DNA of 64,000 bases, taken from the NCBI RefSeq assembly GCF_009469615.1, contig NZ_SSXX01000003.1, positions 124,001 to 188,000 on the forward strand, written 5' to 3'. The notes below the pieces were generated by a model. The model was not told the origin of the DNA. It ran no database searches and was given only the letters and a program-made list of their open reading frames with translations. Origin of the DNA: Dechloromonas sp. H13. Its GTDB lineage: Bacteria; Pseudomonadota; Gammaproteobacteria; Burkholderiales; Rhodocyclaceae. This document shows positions 7,416 to 15,535 of this stretch, one piece after another (within the stretch, counting starts at the first letter, position 1; every line of letters begins with the position of its first letter). A program made the translations under genes and the position numbers.

Positions 7416-8204
7416 TCAAGAGTGGTTGTTTTTCGGGGTGCTGGCAAGCGTCGTTTTGGCCTTGTTCGGCCCCTGCCGCGGCGCCCGGTAGGACGCCCCG
7501 TCGAGGGTCAGGCAATAAGCGTTGTGGCGCAGCCGATCGACGGTGGCGGAAGCCAGCAGGCGGTTGCCCGGGAAGGCCTGGTCCCACTCGGTGAAGTCGA
7601 GGTTGCTGGTGACGACGGTGGCGGCCTGCTCGTAGCGCTCGGCGATCAGGTCGTGCAGATCCTCGTCGGCCGGGGCGCGCAGCGGCTTCAGGCCAAAGTC
7701 GTCGATGATCAGCAGCGGCACGCGGGCCAGCTGCTGGAGCTTTCTCTCGTAGTTGCCGATGGCCCGGGCCGCGTTGAGGCTCGCGAGCAGCTGGGCGCAG
7801 GACGCAAAGACCACGTCCTGCCCCTGGCGCACCGCGCAGTGCCCGAGCGCCTGCGCCAGGTGGCTCTTGCCGGTGCCGCAGGGGCCCACGATGAGCACCG
7901 GGGCCTTCTCGTGGATGTAGCGGCCGGTAGCGAGGTCATGGACCAGCGCCCGGTTGGTCGAGGGCAGCCGGTCGAACTCGAAGCCCTCCAGCGTCTTGGT
8001 GGCGCGGAAGGCCGCGCGGCGCAGCCGGGTGGCGAACTTCTTCTGCTCGCGCCGGGCCAGCTCGTCCTGAACCAGTAGGGCGAGGAACTCGGTGTAGGCG
8101 AGCTTGGCGTCGATCGCCTGGCGGTTGCGCGCATCGAGCGAGTCGAGGATGCCCGAGAGGCGCAGCTGCTTGAGCTGCGGGGCCAGTTCGGTGGCGGGGT
8201 TCAT
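7416..8204 (-). CDS. istB: IS21-family helper ATPase IstB, 262 aa
   Basis: IstB is an AAA+ ATPase related to DnaC that assembles on target DNA and activates the IstA transposase. Walker A GPCGTGKS lies at residues 107-114 and Walker B LLIIDDFG at about 160. The N-terminal helical IstB region (LKQLRLSGILDSLDAR) is present, and the length is normal. The ATG at 8204 has GGAG upstream and lies 47 bp after the istA stop. It appears intact, so the element may still be mobile. Confidence 0.96.
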   Translation of the reverse strand: MNPATELAPQLKQLRLSGILDSLDARNRQAIDAKLAYTEFLALLVQDELARREQKKFATRLRRAAFRATKTLEGFEFDRLPSTNRALVHDLATGRYIHEKAPVLIVGPCGTGKSHLAQALGHCAVRQGQDVVFASCAQLLASLNAARAIGNYERKLQQLARVPLLIIDDFGLKPLRAPADEDLHDLIAERYEQAATVVTSNLDFTEWDQAFPGNRLLASATVDRLRHNAYCLTLDGASYRAPRQGPNKAKTTLASTPKNNHS

Positions 8205-8251
8205 GGTGAAGCTCCTTGGTAGGTAAAGACGCCGGGATGGCGTCTTGGGGG

Positions 8252-9802
8252 TCAGTGAATCGAAGGGGGTTCGTCGGCGAAGAGATCGGCGGCGCCGCGG
8301 ACGAAGCGGGCCCCGCCGGCGTAGGGCGCGCTGCTGACCGGCCCCGCGGCGGGCGCCAGATCGTGCCCCCCGGCGAGGATGGTCTTGACGGTGCGGTAGT
8401 GCGGGCTGTCGTGCGCCAGGGCCCGCTCGCAGGCCGCCTCGAGCCGCTCGGCGCCGTACTTGGCCTTCAGGTGCAGCACCCCCTGGGCCGCCCGCAGGCG
8501 CTCGGAGACGCGGTCCGAGAGGAGCCGCTCGATCAGCCGGGCACAGGCCGGCCCGACCCCGGCGGCCTGCTGCAGACACCAGGCGCGGTCATGGGCGAAG
8601 AAGGCTCGGGCCTCCGGCGGCAGGTGGTCGGTGACGGTGCGCCGCTCACCGGCCCGGCGGCTACGGGCATGGACGGCCACCGGCTGGAAGTCCTGATACA
8701 CCGTCACCACGCTGTCGGTGGCGCGCAGCCACAGGCGCTTGCCCACCAGCGTGAAGGGCACCGAGTAGAGCCCGCGCTCGAAACTCACGTGGCAGTCCCG
8801 ATGCACCGTCACCTGCTGCCAGCTGCCCAGATCCGGCGGCACCGCCGGCAGCGGCAGGAGCAATGCGCGTTCCACCGCAAAGCTCTCCAGCGGCCTCACC
8901 CGCGTCGTGCCGTGCGTCCGCTGCCCGGCCACCTGCAAGACCCACTCGCGCACCTGGGCGTTGAGATCCGCCAGATCGCGAAAGCGGCGGGTGGGCAGGA
9001 AGTTGCCCTTCACGTACTTCACCCCGGCCTCGACGATGCCTTTCTTCTGCGGGTCCCGCGGCGGGCAGGCATCGATCCGGAAGCCGTAGCCCTCCGCGCA
9101 CTCGGCGTAGGCCCGCTGCACCTCGGGGTCGCGGGCGCAGGCGCGGGTGATGGCGCACTTGGCGTTGTCGATGATCAGCCGCGCCGGCACCGCACCGAAC
9201 CACTCGAAAGCGCGCTGGTGGCAGCCGAGCCAGGTGCGCACGCTCTGGTCCCACACGAACTCCACGTACTGGTGGCGCGAGAAGGCGAGGGTCATCACGA
9301 AGGCCCAGGTGCGGCGAAGTTCGCCGGTGGCGGCATCGACCAGCTCGGGGCCGGCGCCGAAGTCCACCTGGGCCGCCTCGCCGGGATCGAAGGAGAGGCG
9401 CACCGTGGTGTCGGGCGGAAGGTCCCGCCCGATGGCGCCGATCAGGCGGCGGACGCTGGAGTAGTGGCCGGTGAAGCCGTGCTCGCGCACCAGCGCGGCG
9501 TGGATCGCCACCCCCGAGACACCCTGGCCGAGCCAGCGCCCGACAAGGGGGCGGTAGGCGCTGAGGGCCGACTGGGCCGAGGCCGGCAGGCGCGGGGGCG
9601 CCAGCACGGCGGCGATCTCGGCGTCCGGCGGCAAGGGGCGGCTGGGCTCAAGCCAGCCCTGGGCCTGGGCCAGCGTTCGGAAGCGGGCCGCCTTGGCGCG
9701 GCCCATCAAACCGGAGCGGGCAATCTCGCGCTCCGAATCGCCCTGACGCAAACGCATCAGGGCCTGGCGGTACTCGTGCATCTCGATGCTCCTGCGGGCC
9801 AC
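8252..9802 (-). CDS. istA: IS21-family transposase IstA, 516 aa
   Basis: The DDE transposase triad is visible as D147 (AQVDFG), D212 (LIIDNAK) and E258 (KGIVEAGVKY). An N-terminal helix-turn-helix region (MRLRQGDSEREIARSGLM) is followed by the rve core and a C-terminal beta-barrel-like part. The usual length is about 500 aa. An alternative start is the Met at 9781. It is encoded just ahead of istB, as always in this family. Confidence 0.96.
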   Translation of the reverse strand: MARRSIEMHEYRQALMRLRQGDSEREIARSGLMGRAKAARFRTLAQAQGWLEPSRPLPPDAEIAAVLAPPRLPASAQSALSAYRPLVGRWLGQGVSGVAIHAALVREHGFTGHYSSVRRLIGAIGRDLPPDTTVRLSFDPGEAAQVDFGAGPELVDAATGELRRTWAFVMTLAFSRHQYVEFVWDQSVRTWLGCHQRAFEWFGAVPARLIIDNAKCAITRACARDPEVQRAYAECAEGYGFRIDACPPRDPQKKGIVEAGVKYVKGNFLPTRRFRDLADLNAQVREWVLQVAGQRTHGTTRVRPLESFAVERALLLPLPAVPPDLGSWQQVTVHRDCHVSFERGLYSVPFTLVGKRLWLRATDSVVTVYQDFQPVAVHARSRRAGERRTVTDHLPPEARAFFAHDRAWCLQQAAGVGPACARLIERLLSDRVSERLRAAQGVLHLKAKYGAERLEAACERALAHDSPHYRTVKTILAGGHDLAPAAGPVSSAPYAGGARFVRGAADLFADEPPSIH

Positions 9803-9874
9803 CGGCTTCCTCCTGCCAAACCCGGCAGGGTAGCGGTGGGCCGCGAAAGGTCGAGACGTCCGTCAGAGTGAGAC

Positions 9875-10025
9875 TGGCTCCATTACGCCGATCCGGCGCT
9901 GGCGCCAATGTGCCGATCCGTGGGTGGCTCCATTACGCCGATCACGGGGTGGCTCCAATGTGCCGGTCACGCCCTGGCTCCATTGTGCCGATCATCAAGT
10001 GGCTCCTATGTGCCGGTCGGTGACA
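9875..10025. repeat. IS21 terminal multiple repeats
   Basis: About six tandem, slightly diverged copies of TGGCTCC-A-T-(A/G)-(C/T)-GCCG(A/G)TC with about 25-bp period lie at the IstA-side end of the IS. Single inverted copies lie at the other end (7350-7382). IS21 transposases bind such arrays. Confidence 0.85.
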
Positions 10026-10428
10026 CTTGCGCGAGGCCGGCATCTAGCGTCTTCGGACACTGCCTCTGGCAGGTCGGATCGGTAACCAGCACCTTGCCGA
10101 CGATCCTTCGGTAGCGGTCCCGCTTGCTCCACTGGACGTCGACATCCTTGCCGAACACGAGCGTCGACAGGGACCTCTTCGAGCGCTGCCCAAATGGCTG
10201 CGCCTTCTCGGGCGCATCGATACCGGCAACCCGGATCTTGTGTTGTTCGCGGTTGGCATCCAGCACGGTGATCGTGTCCCCGTCGGAAACGCCCACCACG
10301 GTGCCGCTGAGTGTCGCTGCGTGGACGGAGACGCTCGCGACCAGCATCGTGGACATCAGCAGTTTTCTCGCCTGAATCTTTGTTCTCCTCGCACCTGTGA
10401 TGCCAAGACGGGCAACTTCCATCAACAT
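10026..10428 (-). pseudogene. Thermonuclease N-terminal fragment with signal peptide, interrupted by IS21
   Basis: Encodes a signal peptide-like N-terminus (RKLLMSTMLVASVSVHA) and most of the staphylococcal nuclease fold: SDGDTITV, IRVAGIDAPEKAQPFG (Arg, Asp and Glu of the active site) and RDRYRRIVGKV (second active-site Arg). The IS cuts after LDAGLAQV; the remaining C-terminal part is at 7159-7331. The best ribosome-binding site (GAGGAG at about 10385) stands 7 bp before an ATT codon at 10377 in this frame, so either a rare ATT start was used or the original start codon has mutated. ATG starts lie at 10428 and 10353. Confidence 0.88.
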
Positions 10429-10901
10429 GTGGTCATTTTATCCCTGACGATCTGAACGACGTCATGGATGCTCGAAATGAGTTGAAACTTGTGGATTCTG
10501 ATGGTGTTGGGCGGGCAGTCCCGCGAGGTGATTATGCTGACTGACGACAATGATCACCTGCCGCAGCCGGCAGCATCCGGCCATTAGCTGTCCGTGGCGG
10601 TTACATTTGAAAATTCTGCGTCCGACCCCGCTGAACGGCTGCTTTTAGGCGTCCAAATTGATGGGGAGAATTTCAGTACCCGGCCAGAAGCGGTAGTTTG
10701 TCCTCGGCAGTAAGCTGCCGGTCAAAGGGCTGCTCAACTCTGAAACCTGCCGGATACCCTATTCACACATATCGGCCAGGGCGGTCATTGGGCCTGTGGC
10801 CAAACTTGGGCAGCAATGTGCCAGTTACCTGAAGTATGGCCGATCTTACGTAAATAGTCGGCGCCGGCGGGACGGCAGGTTGTCGCGTCCCGCCCCGGCT
10901 T
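10429..10901. other. Non-coding region with dispersed intergenic repeat remnants
   Basis: About 470 bp without a supported gene. Phrases such as CGGCCAGAAGCGG and GGCAGTAAGCTGCCGG recur, sometimes inverted, in the intergenic regions near 17.0 and 27.1-27.4 kb. The block looks like an assembly of short repeat remnants. Confidence 0.5.
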
Positions 10902-11381
10902 TCAGTGCGCGATTGGCTGGAAACCTGGGTCGTCGAAATACTTGCCGTAGTTGTCGAGCGCACCGATAACCTTGACCGCACCGTCCATGCGCTTGGCCTG
11001 CTTCACCTTGCCCGCCATTTGTTCGGCGCCGGCGAGCAGGTCGGCGATGATGAGGTGCAACTGCTCATCGGCCTGGGTGCCGAGCTTGCAGTTGGCAACC
11101 ATATTGCCAACTGCATCCTCCACTTTTTTCGCCAACGCCCCGTAGCCCTTGGACGACAGCTTGTTCTCATGAATCGCGTGCAGTGAGGATGCCATCGACT
11201 GGCGAATTTCGCCCATGGACTTGCGCAGCGGGGCGTCCGTTTCCCATTTCTTGCCGGCGTTGAGTTGCAAGGTGGCGGACGTCGTGCCGTGGCCATGGTC
11301 GTGGGCTTCGTTCGCTGCGAAGGATGGGCCGGTAGCGGCAAGGGTCAGCACAGTCAGGGCGGTCAGAAGGTAGGGTTTCAT
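10902..11381 (-). CDS. DnrO-like periplasmic helical protein, 159 aa
   Basis: A clear signal peptide (MKPYLLTALTVLTLAATGPSFA) is followed by a His-rich stretch (HDHGHG) and a four-helix-bundle-like domain starting LQLNAGKKWETDAPLRKSM. This pattern is annotated in Rhodocyclales as DnrO-like. It resembles cytochrome c' folds but has no CxxCH, so it is not a c-type cytochrome. The function is unknown; metal or redox sensing is possible. The start at 11381 is fixed by the signal peptide. A TGAACGCCGGATGAACAA box 104 bp upstream is shared with the response-regulator operon at 14 kb. Confidence 0.8.
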   Translation of the reverse strand: MKPYLLTALTVLTLAATGPSFAANEAHDHGHGTTSATLQLNAGKKWETDAPLRKSMGEIRQSMASSLHAIHENKLSSKGYGALAKKVEDAVGNMVANCKLGTQADEQLHLIIADLLAGAEQMAGKVKQAKRMDGAVKVIGALDNYGKYFDDPGFQPIAH

Positions 11382-11484
11382 GGGTGTGATTCTCCAGAAC
11401 AGATGATGGTTGATGGGAGCACTCAATTGGCAATGATTCCGACGATATCGCTTCTTCAGCTTGGCCAATTATGCTCATCGAAGC

Positions 11485-11502
11485 TGAACGCCGGATGAAC
11501 AA
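11485..11502 (-). promoter_or_regulatory. Putative response-regulator box upstream of the DnrO-like gene
   Basis: TGAACGCCGGATGAACAA differs at one position from the 18-mer at 14083-14100. On the minus strand it reads as TTCA-N7-TTCA direct repeats with an 11-bp period, the spacing used by OmpR-family regulators of the PmrA/QseB type. It is probably a target of the regulator encoded at 12997-13659. Confidence 0.6.
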
Positions 11503-11623
11503 ACAACCCAGTGTGTGCAACAACAAAATGCTGGTTCACTTCTACCGAAAACTACCGTGTTGCCTGGGGTGATAAGCAAACCCCACGGCGCCATCTTCAG
11601 TCTGGCGAGTGCAATGGTGAGAG

Positions 11624-13000
11624 TCAAACTGCCGGCAGTATCAACGAGACTTGAAGCCCGCCCAATGAGGATTTAGCCAACACCAAATCACCACCGTACA
11701 TTCGCGCCAAGTCGGCGGTTATGGCAAGCCCCAGACCCGTACCGGGAACCTGCTCATCCGCGCGAACCCCTCGTTTGAGTACATGATCGCATTCGGTCTC
11801 GGCTATGCCCTTGCCGTCGTCATCGATGCTCACCCGGAGTTTGCCAGACTCGTCCGAGACTTGAATCTCGATCCGTGATCTGGCCCACTTCGACGCGTTA
11901 TCGATCAGATTCCCCAGCATTTCCTGTAAATCCTGTTCTTCACCACGGAATGCCAGATTGGCTTGATCAGGATGCACGACAAACTCAAGCTGGCGGTCTG
12001 CATGCACCCGCTGCATGACCCGCACCAGTCCCTGGATGACAGGCTCAACGGCGGTGCGTATGCCAGGAACTTGTACCGATGCGGCAGCCTGTGCCCGGCT
12101 CAGGTGGTAATCGACCTGCTTGCGCACGGCATCGACTTGCGATGCGACCAGACGTGCCAAGTCGTCATCTCCCTTCTTGGGAGCATTGGCGGCATTGGCG
12201 AGGACGCTCAGCGGCGTTTTAAGCGCATGGGCAAGGTTGCCGGCTTGCGTTCGGGCACGCTCGACCACTTCAGCGTTTTGCGCCAGCACCGTGTTGAACT
12301 CATTCACCAGCGGCATGATCTCGTTCGGGAAGGTGCCTTCCATGTTTCGGGCATCTCCGTGCCGGACACGCCCTAGGGCGTTTTGCATGCTACGTAGTGG
12401 AGCAAGCCCGACGAATACCTGCATCAAAGCGGCGAGCGTCAATCCCATTCCAAGTATGCCCAGCGCCATCCAAAGATGGCCTTTGAAGTCCTCGACAGGC
12501 ACTGTCATCAGACTTTCATTGGCCGCAGTCATCAACCTCAGGGAGTGAGTGTCAATGGTGACGGTGCGTTCCACCACTCTTAGAGCAACTCCTTGGGGGC
12601 CTTCAATCCGATGCTGATGAATCTCTCCGTCCGCCGGGGTATCGGCCGGGACCGTCAATGTTTCATCCCACAGTGAGCGGGAACGCAAAACAGCCTTGAC
12701 GGGTTGCTCATCCGCAGCGGGGATGCGATCGATCTGCCAATACAGGCCGGACAGGGGCTTGTTAAGGCGCGGGTCACTCGGAAGCAATCGAACCTGGGCC
12801 TGATTCTGCTCATCGAGAATTAGTTGGGCTGTTAGCTGATCCAGATGATTCTTCAGTTCCACATCGAACTGGGCTTCGACATGCTGATGAAAGAGTTGGC
12901 CAAGCCCCCAGCCCGCAACCAGAATCGAAATGACGATCCAGACGAGCGTGCCCGCCAAGAGACGTATACGCAGGGAGTTGCGTAAGAAGGCAAAGTTCAT
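11624..13000 (-). CDS. Sensor histidine kinase, 458 aa
   Basis: Two N-terminal-half membrane segments (residues about 14-35 and 175-195) bracket a periplasmic sensor domain of about 140 aa. They are followed by HAMP, a HisKA box with phospho-acceptor His in NLAHALKTPL (about residue 258), and an ATPase domain with DNASKWAR, DDDGKGI and GTGLGLAI. It resembles PhoQ/QseC-type kinases. The ATG overlaps the stop of the response-regulator gene (ATGA), so the pair is translationally coupled. It probably senses a periplasmic redox or metal signal relevant to the adjacent cytochrome cluster. Confidence 0.95.
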   Translation of the reverse strand: MNFAFLRNSLRIRLLAGTLVWIVISILVAGWGLGQLFHQHVEAQFDVELKNHLDQLTAQLILDEQNQAQVRLLPSDPRLNKPLSGLYWQIDRIPAADEQPVKAVLRSRSLWDETLTVPADTPADGEIHQHRIEGPQGVALRVVERTVTIDTHSLRLMTAANESLMTVPVEDFKGHLWMALGILGMGLTLAALMQVFVGLAPLRSMQNALGRVRHGDARNMEGTFPNEIMPLVNEFNTVLAQNAEVVERARTQAGNLAHALKTPLSVLANAANAPKKGDDDLARLVASQVDAVRKQVDYHLSRAQAAASVQVPGIRTAVEPVIQGLVRVMQRVHADRQLEFVVHPDQANLAFRGEEQDLQEMLGNLIDNASKWARSRIEIQVSDESGKLRVSIDDDGKGIAETECDHVLKRGVRADEQVPGTGLGLAITADLARMYGGDLVLAKSSLGGLQVSLILPAV

Positions 13001-13659
13001 TGTGCTTTGTTGAGCCGGTAGCCCAATCCGCGCACGGTTTCGATCAGGCCCGGTGGCAGTTTCTTGCGCAAGCGCGCGATAAATACCTCGACCGTATTCG
13101 AATCACGATCGAAATCCTGCGCGTAAATATGTTCGGTCAGCTCCGCACGGGAGACGATTTCACCCGGATGGTGCATCAGGTAAGCGAGAACGCGGTATTC
13201 ATGGCTCGTCAGCGTCAGGGCAGTTCCATCCACACTGACACGGCTAGTACGGGTATCCAGTGTCAGCGGACCGCAAACCAACTCGGTACTGGCATGGCCG
13301 CCCGCACGGCGAATCAGGGCCCGGAGCCTCGCCAGGAGCTCTTCCATGTGAAAAGGCTTGGTCAGGTAGTCGTCCGCGCCGGCATCGATGCCGGCCACTT
13401 TCTCCCGCCAGGTATCGCGTGCCGTCAGGATCAACACCGGTAAAGTACGACCTGCCGTACGCCATTTCTTGAGAACCGTGATGCCATCCATCTGCGGCAG
13501 GCCGATGTCGAGGACGATGGCATCGTAGGGTTCGGTCTCCCCCATGAAATGACCATCGACTCCGTTGTGGGCGACATCCACGACATAGCCGACCGATTGG
13601 ATGCCTTCGACCAGCTGTGCCGCCAGCGTCGGCTCATCTTCGACGACCAGAATGCGCAT
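12997..13659 (-). CDS. OmpR-family response regulator, 220 aa
   Basis: Receiver domain with acidic pocket (VEDEP), phospho-acceptor Asp51 (IVLDIGLPQMDG), conserved T (LILTARD) and K (YLTKPF). It is followed by a winged-helix output domain ending DSNTVEVFIARLRKKL and VRGLGYRL. It is closest in style to PhoP/QseB/PmrA. The start overlaps the PepSY gene stop (TAATG) and its stop overlaps the kinase start. It likely binds the repeated TTCATCC-type boxes at 11485 and 14083. Confidence 0.97.
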   Translation of the reverse strand: MRILVVEDEPTLAAQLVEGIQSVGYVVDVAHNGVDGHFMGETEPYDAIVLDIGLPQMDGITVLKKWRTAGRTLPVLILTARDTWREKVAGIDAGADDYLTKPFHMEELLARLRALIRRAGGHASTELVCGPLTLDTRTSRVSVDGTALTLTSHEYRVLAYLMHHPGEIVSRAELTEHIYAQDFDRDSNTVEVFIARLRKKLPPGLIETVRGLGYRLNKAQ

Positions 13660-14036
13660 TAGCGGGGCTCTCCTTGCTCGTGTGGTTTATGCGGTTTGCC
13701 CGGCTTCTCCTTGAAACCGAGGATGGTGCCATCTCGAGCCTGAATTTTCAGCTTCATCAAGGCGCCTCCCTTGCGCAATAACTTGATTTCATAAACCCAC
13801 TCACCCTTTTCGCGGTCGAGTTCAACTTCCATGACCTTGCCGGGATAGTCGCGTTCGACCCGATCAAGAATCGTGCGCAAGGGCAGCACGTCCCCCGCCT
13901 CGACGGCTTGGCGGGCACGTTCATGGTCAGCGTTATCTGCTGCGTAACTGACTCCCGTACCCAACATTGCCACCATTATCCAAATGAACAAGCCTGTCAG
14001 TGTGCGGCGCGATTGGGTGGTGATTCTCGACGACAT
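13659..14036 (-). CDS. PepSY-domain periplasmic or membrane protein, 125 aa
   Basis: An N-terminal hydrophobic signal or anchor (TLTGLFIWIMVAMLGTGVSYA) is followed by one PepSY-type domain (ILDRVERDYPGKVMEVELDREKGEWVYEIKLL). PepSY proteins often modulate kinases or assist cytochrome-like membrane oxidoreductases. The ATG at 14036 is preferred to a TTG at 14042, because GCGGAG stands at the right distance. It is the first gene of the PepSY > regulator > kinase operon. Confidence 0.88.
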   Translation of the reverse strand: MSSRITTQSRRTLTGLFIWIMVAMLGTGVSYAADNADHERARQAVEAGDVLPLRTILDRVERDYPGKVMEVELDREKGEWVYEIKLLRKGGALMKLKIQARDGTILGFKEKPGKPHKPHEQGEPR

Positions 14037-14082
14037 ACTCAACTCCGCAGTTTTCCAGTCTGATCTTTTAGCGCTTTGAATA

Positions 14083-14100
14083 TGAACGCAGGATGAACAA
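14083..14100 (-). promoter_or_regulatory. Putative response-regulator box between the divergent operons
   Basis: TGAACGCAGGATGAACAA, 17 of 18 identical to the box at 11485. It lies 47 bp upstream of the PepSY-regulator-kinase operon and 73 bp upstream of the divergent cytochrome cluster. Phosphorylated regulator bound here could control both units. Confidence 0.6.
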
Positions 14101-14172
14101 GCGATTCAGCCTTCATTCAGACAGGGAGGCGCAAAGTGCGCTCCACAGTCCGATAACCGCAAGGAGAAACGC

Positions 14173-14574
14173 ATGAAGAACATGTTGTTCGTCACCTCAG
14201 GAATTGTCGCCATGATACTCAGCACCGCGACACTCGCCGGTCCGCGCGAAGATTTGCTAACCCAGTATGCCGCAGCCGCCAAGGCAACGAGCTTTTCAGC
14301 AGCACGTGGGCAAACCTTACATACCCAGAGCTTTTCTGGTGGGAAGCCTGACACGCCTTCATGTACAACCTGTCACGGCAAGGACACCCGGGGGGCCGGC
14401 CGGGCGCTGACCGGCAAGACCATCGAACCGGTTGCCGTGTCGGTGATGCCAATGCGTTATACCGATCCGGCCAAGGTCGAAAAGTGGTTCAAGCGCAATT
14501 GCACCGAAGTATTGGGGCGCGAATGTACCCCGCAGGAGAAGGGTGACTGGCTCACCTTCGTGATTGGTCAGTAA
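14173..14574 (+). CDS. DUF1924/SHP-like monoheme c-type cytochrome, 133 aa
   Basis: Signal peptide (residues 1-22, ending TATLA) and one heme-binding CTTCH at 64-68. The downstream sequence VEKWFKRNCTEVLGRECTP with Asn and two extra cysteines is typical of sphaeroides heme protein (SHP) relatives, in which Asn can ligate the heme. SHP binds oxygen or nitric oxide and is reduced by the diheme cytochrome DHC, encoded next. AAGGAG precedes the ATG. It is the first gene of a four-gene periplasmic/membrane electron-transfer operon. Confidence 0.9.
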   Translation: MKNMLFVTSGIVAMILSTATLAGPREDLLTQYAAAAKATSFSAARGQTLHTQSFSGGKPDTPSCTTCHGKDTRGAGRALTGKTIEPVAVSVMPMRYTDPAKVEKWFKRNCTEVLGRECTPQEKGDWLTFVIGQ

Positions 14575-14595
14575 TCCCATTCAAAGGAGACTCCC

Positions 14596-15087
14596 GTGCG
14601 CATTCCCTATCGCCCACTTGCCATCGGCCTCGTGACCTTGGCTTTTTCTGCCCTTGTATTAGCCCGTGCCCTGGCCGGTGACCGCCATTACTTTGCCCCG
14701 GTGGCCAATCCAGTCGTCAAAGAAGAGTGTGGAAGTTGCCATCTGGCCTTTGCACCCTCGATGCTCCCGGCGCGATCCTGGCAGCGCATGATGGGCGAGT
14801 TGGACAAGCATTTCGGAGATAACGCCAGCCTCGATCCGGCCGCCGCCGAGAAGATTACGAACTATCTCGTTGCCAATGCAGGTGATGCGGGGGGCCAGCG
14901 CTACAGCAGCAAATTGCTCAAGGGCGTGGCCACCGGGGCTGCTCCACAGCGCATCACGGAATTGCCCAAATGGGTGAGCGAACATCGCAAAGTGCCCGAC
15001 TGGGAGTGGCGCCACAAGGAGGTACGCACCAAAGCGAACTGTGTCGCCTGCCATACCGCAGCAGAACAAGGCTATTACGAAGAATGA
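14596..15087 (+). CDS. Diheme cytochrome c (DHC), 163 aa
   Basis: Signal peptide-like N-terminus followed by two heme motifs, CGSCH at 45-49 and CVACH at 149-153, the arrangement of the DHC family. DHC passes electrons from a membrane b-type cytochrome to SHP. The gene starts with GTG preceded by AAAGGAG, 21 bp after the DUF1924 gene. It is periplasmic. The neighbour order SHP-DHC-(PepSY)-membrane flavocytochrome supports the assignment. Confidence 0.92.
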   Translation: MRIPYRPLAIGLVTLAFSALVLARALAGDRHYFAPVANPVVKEECGSCHLAFAPSMLPARSWQRMMGELDKHFGDNASLDPAAAEKITNYLVANAGDAGGQRYSSKLLKGVATGAAPQRITELPKWVSEHRKVPDWEWRHKEVRTKANCVACHTAAEQGYYEE

Positions 15088-15124
15088 CTATTTCAGACGC
15101 TTTCCTGAGTAGGAGGATTTCACC

Positions 15125-15517
15125 ATGCGACCATTAACCATCACTGCACTGCTTGCCACAGTTTTCGTCTCAGTTTCGAGTCATGCCCAGGATGTCCGCT
15201 CTGCCAAAAACGACACGGCGAGATGGCTATCGATTCCCGAAGTGGCCGCCAGATTGGAATCTGCCGGTTATCGAAATATCGAGAAGATCGAACGTGAAGG
15301 CGGCAGCTATGAGGTCAAGGCCGCCGACCAGGCGGGCCGGCGGATCAAGCTGTATGTGCATCCCCAAACTGGCGAGGTCATCGACCAGCGGCAGCGTGAC
15401 AAATACGACGGTGGCCATGCGAAGAGCAATCAGCGCAGTTCTGCTGACTGCAACGAGCGACGCTGCCGTGATGACTTGCCCCAACCGGGAACCATTCAAC
15501 CTGCCGCTGGAAAATGA
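15125..15517 (+). CDS. PepSY-domain periplasmic protein, 130 aa
   Basis: Cleavable signal (ending VSSHA), then one PepSY domain: IPEVAARLESAGYRNIEKIEREGGSYEVKA and VHPQTGEVIDQ. The C-terminal 30 residues are polar and Cys-containing (SADCNERRCRDDL), perhaps metal-binding. The strong AGGAGG 6 bp before the ATG and its place between DHC and the flavocytochrome indicate the same operon. It is likely an accessory protein of the redox chain. Confidence 0.88.
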   Translation: MRPLTITALLATVFVSVSSHAQDVRSAKNDTARWLSIPEVAARLESAGYRNIEKIEREGGSYEVKAADQAGRRIKLYVHPQTGEVIDQRQRDKYDGGHAKSNQRSSADCNERRCRDDLPQPGTIQPAAGK

Positions 15518-15535
15518 TCCATCAGGAGTTCTGAC

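Larger units (their letters stand above)
7332..10025 (-). mobile_element. IS21-family insertion sequence, complete, 2694 bp
   Basis: Ends TGTCACTGACCG and CGGTCGGTGACA match at 11 of 12 positions as inverted termini. The flanks carry the 6-bp direct repeat CTTGCG (7326-7331 and 10026-10031), a target duplication in the IS21 range. It encodes IstA and IstB in the usual order on the minus strand. The IstA-proximal end (9875-10025) carries about six copies of a TGGCTCC..TGCCG unit with about 25-bp spacing, the multiple transposase-binding sites typical of the family. The insertion splits a thermonuclease gene. Confidence 0.95.

Noticed and set aside
8216..9871. 551-aa open frame on the plus strand opposite istA
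   Set aside because: It is antisense to a well-supported IS21 transposase with DDE residues. The long open frame is a by-product of high GC content and codon bias, and it has no recognisable motifs.
10902..11381. DnrO-like protein considered as cytochrome c'
   Set aside because: No CxxCH heme-binding motif is present despite the similar helical pattern.
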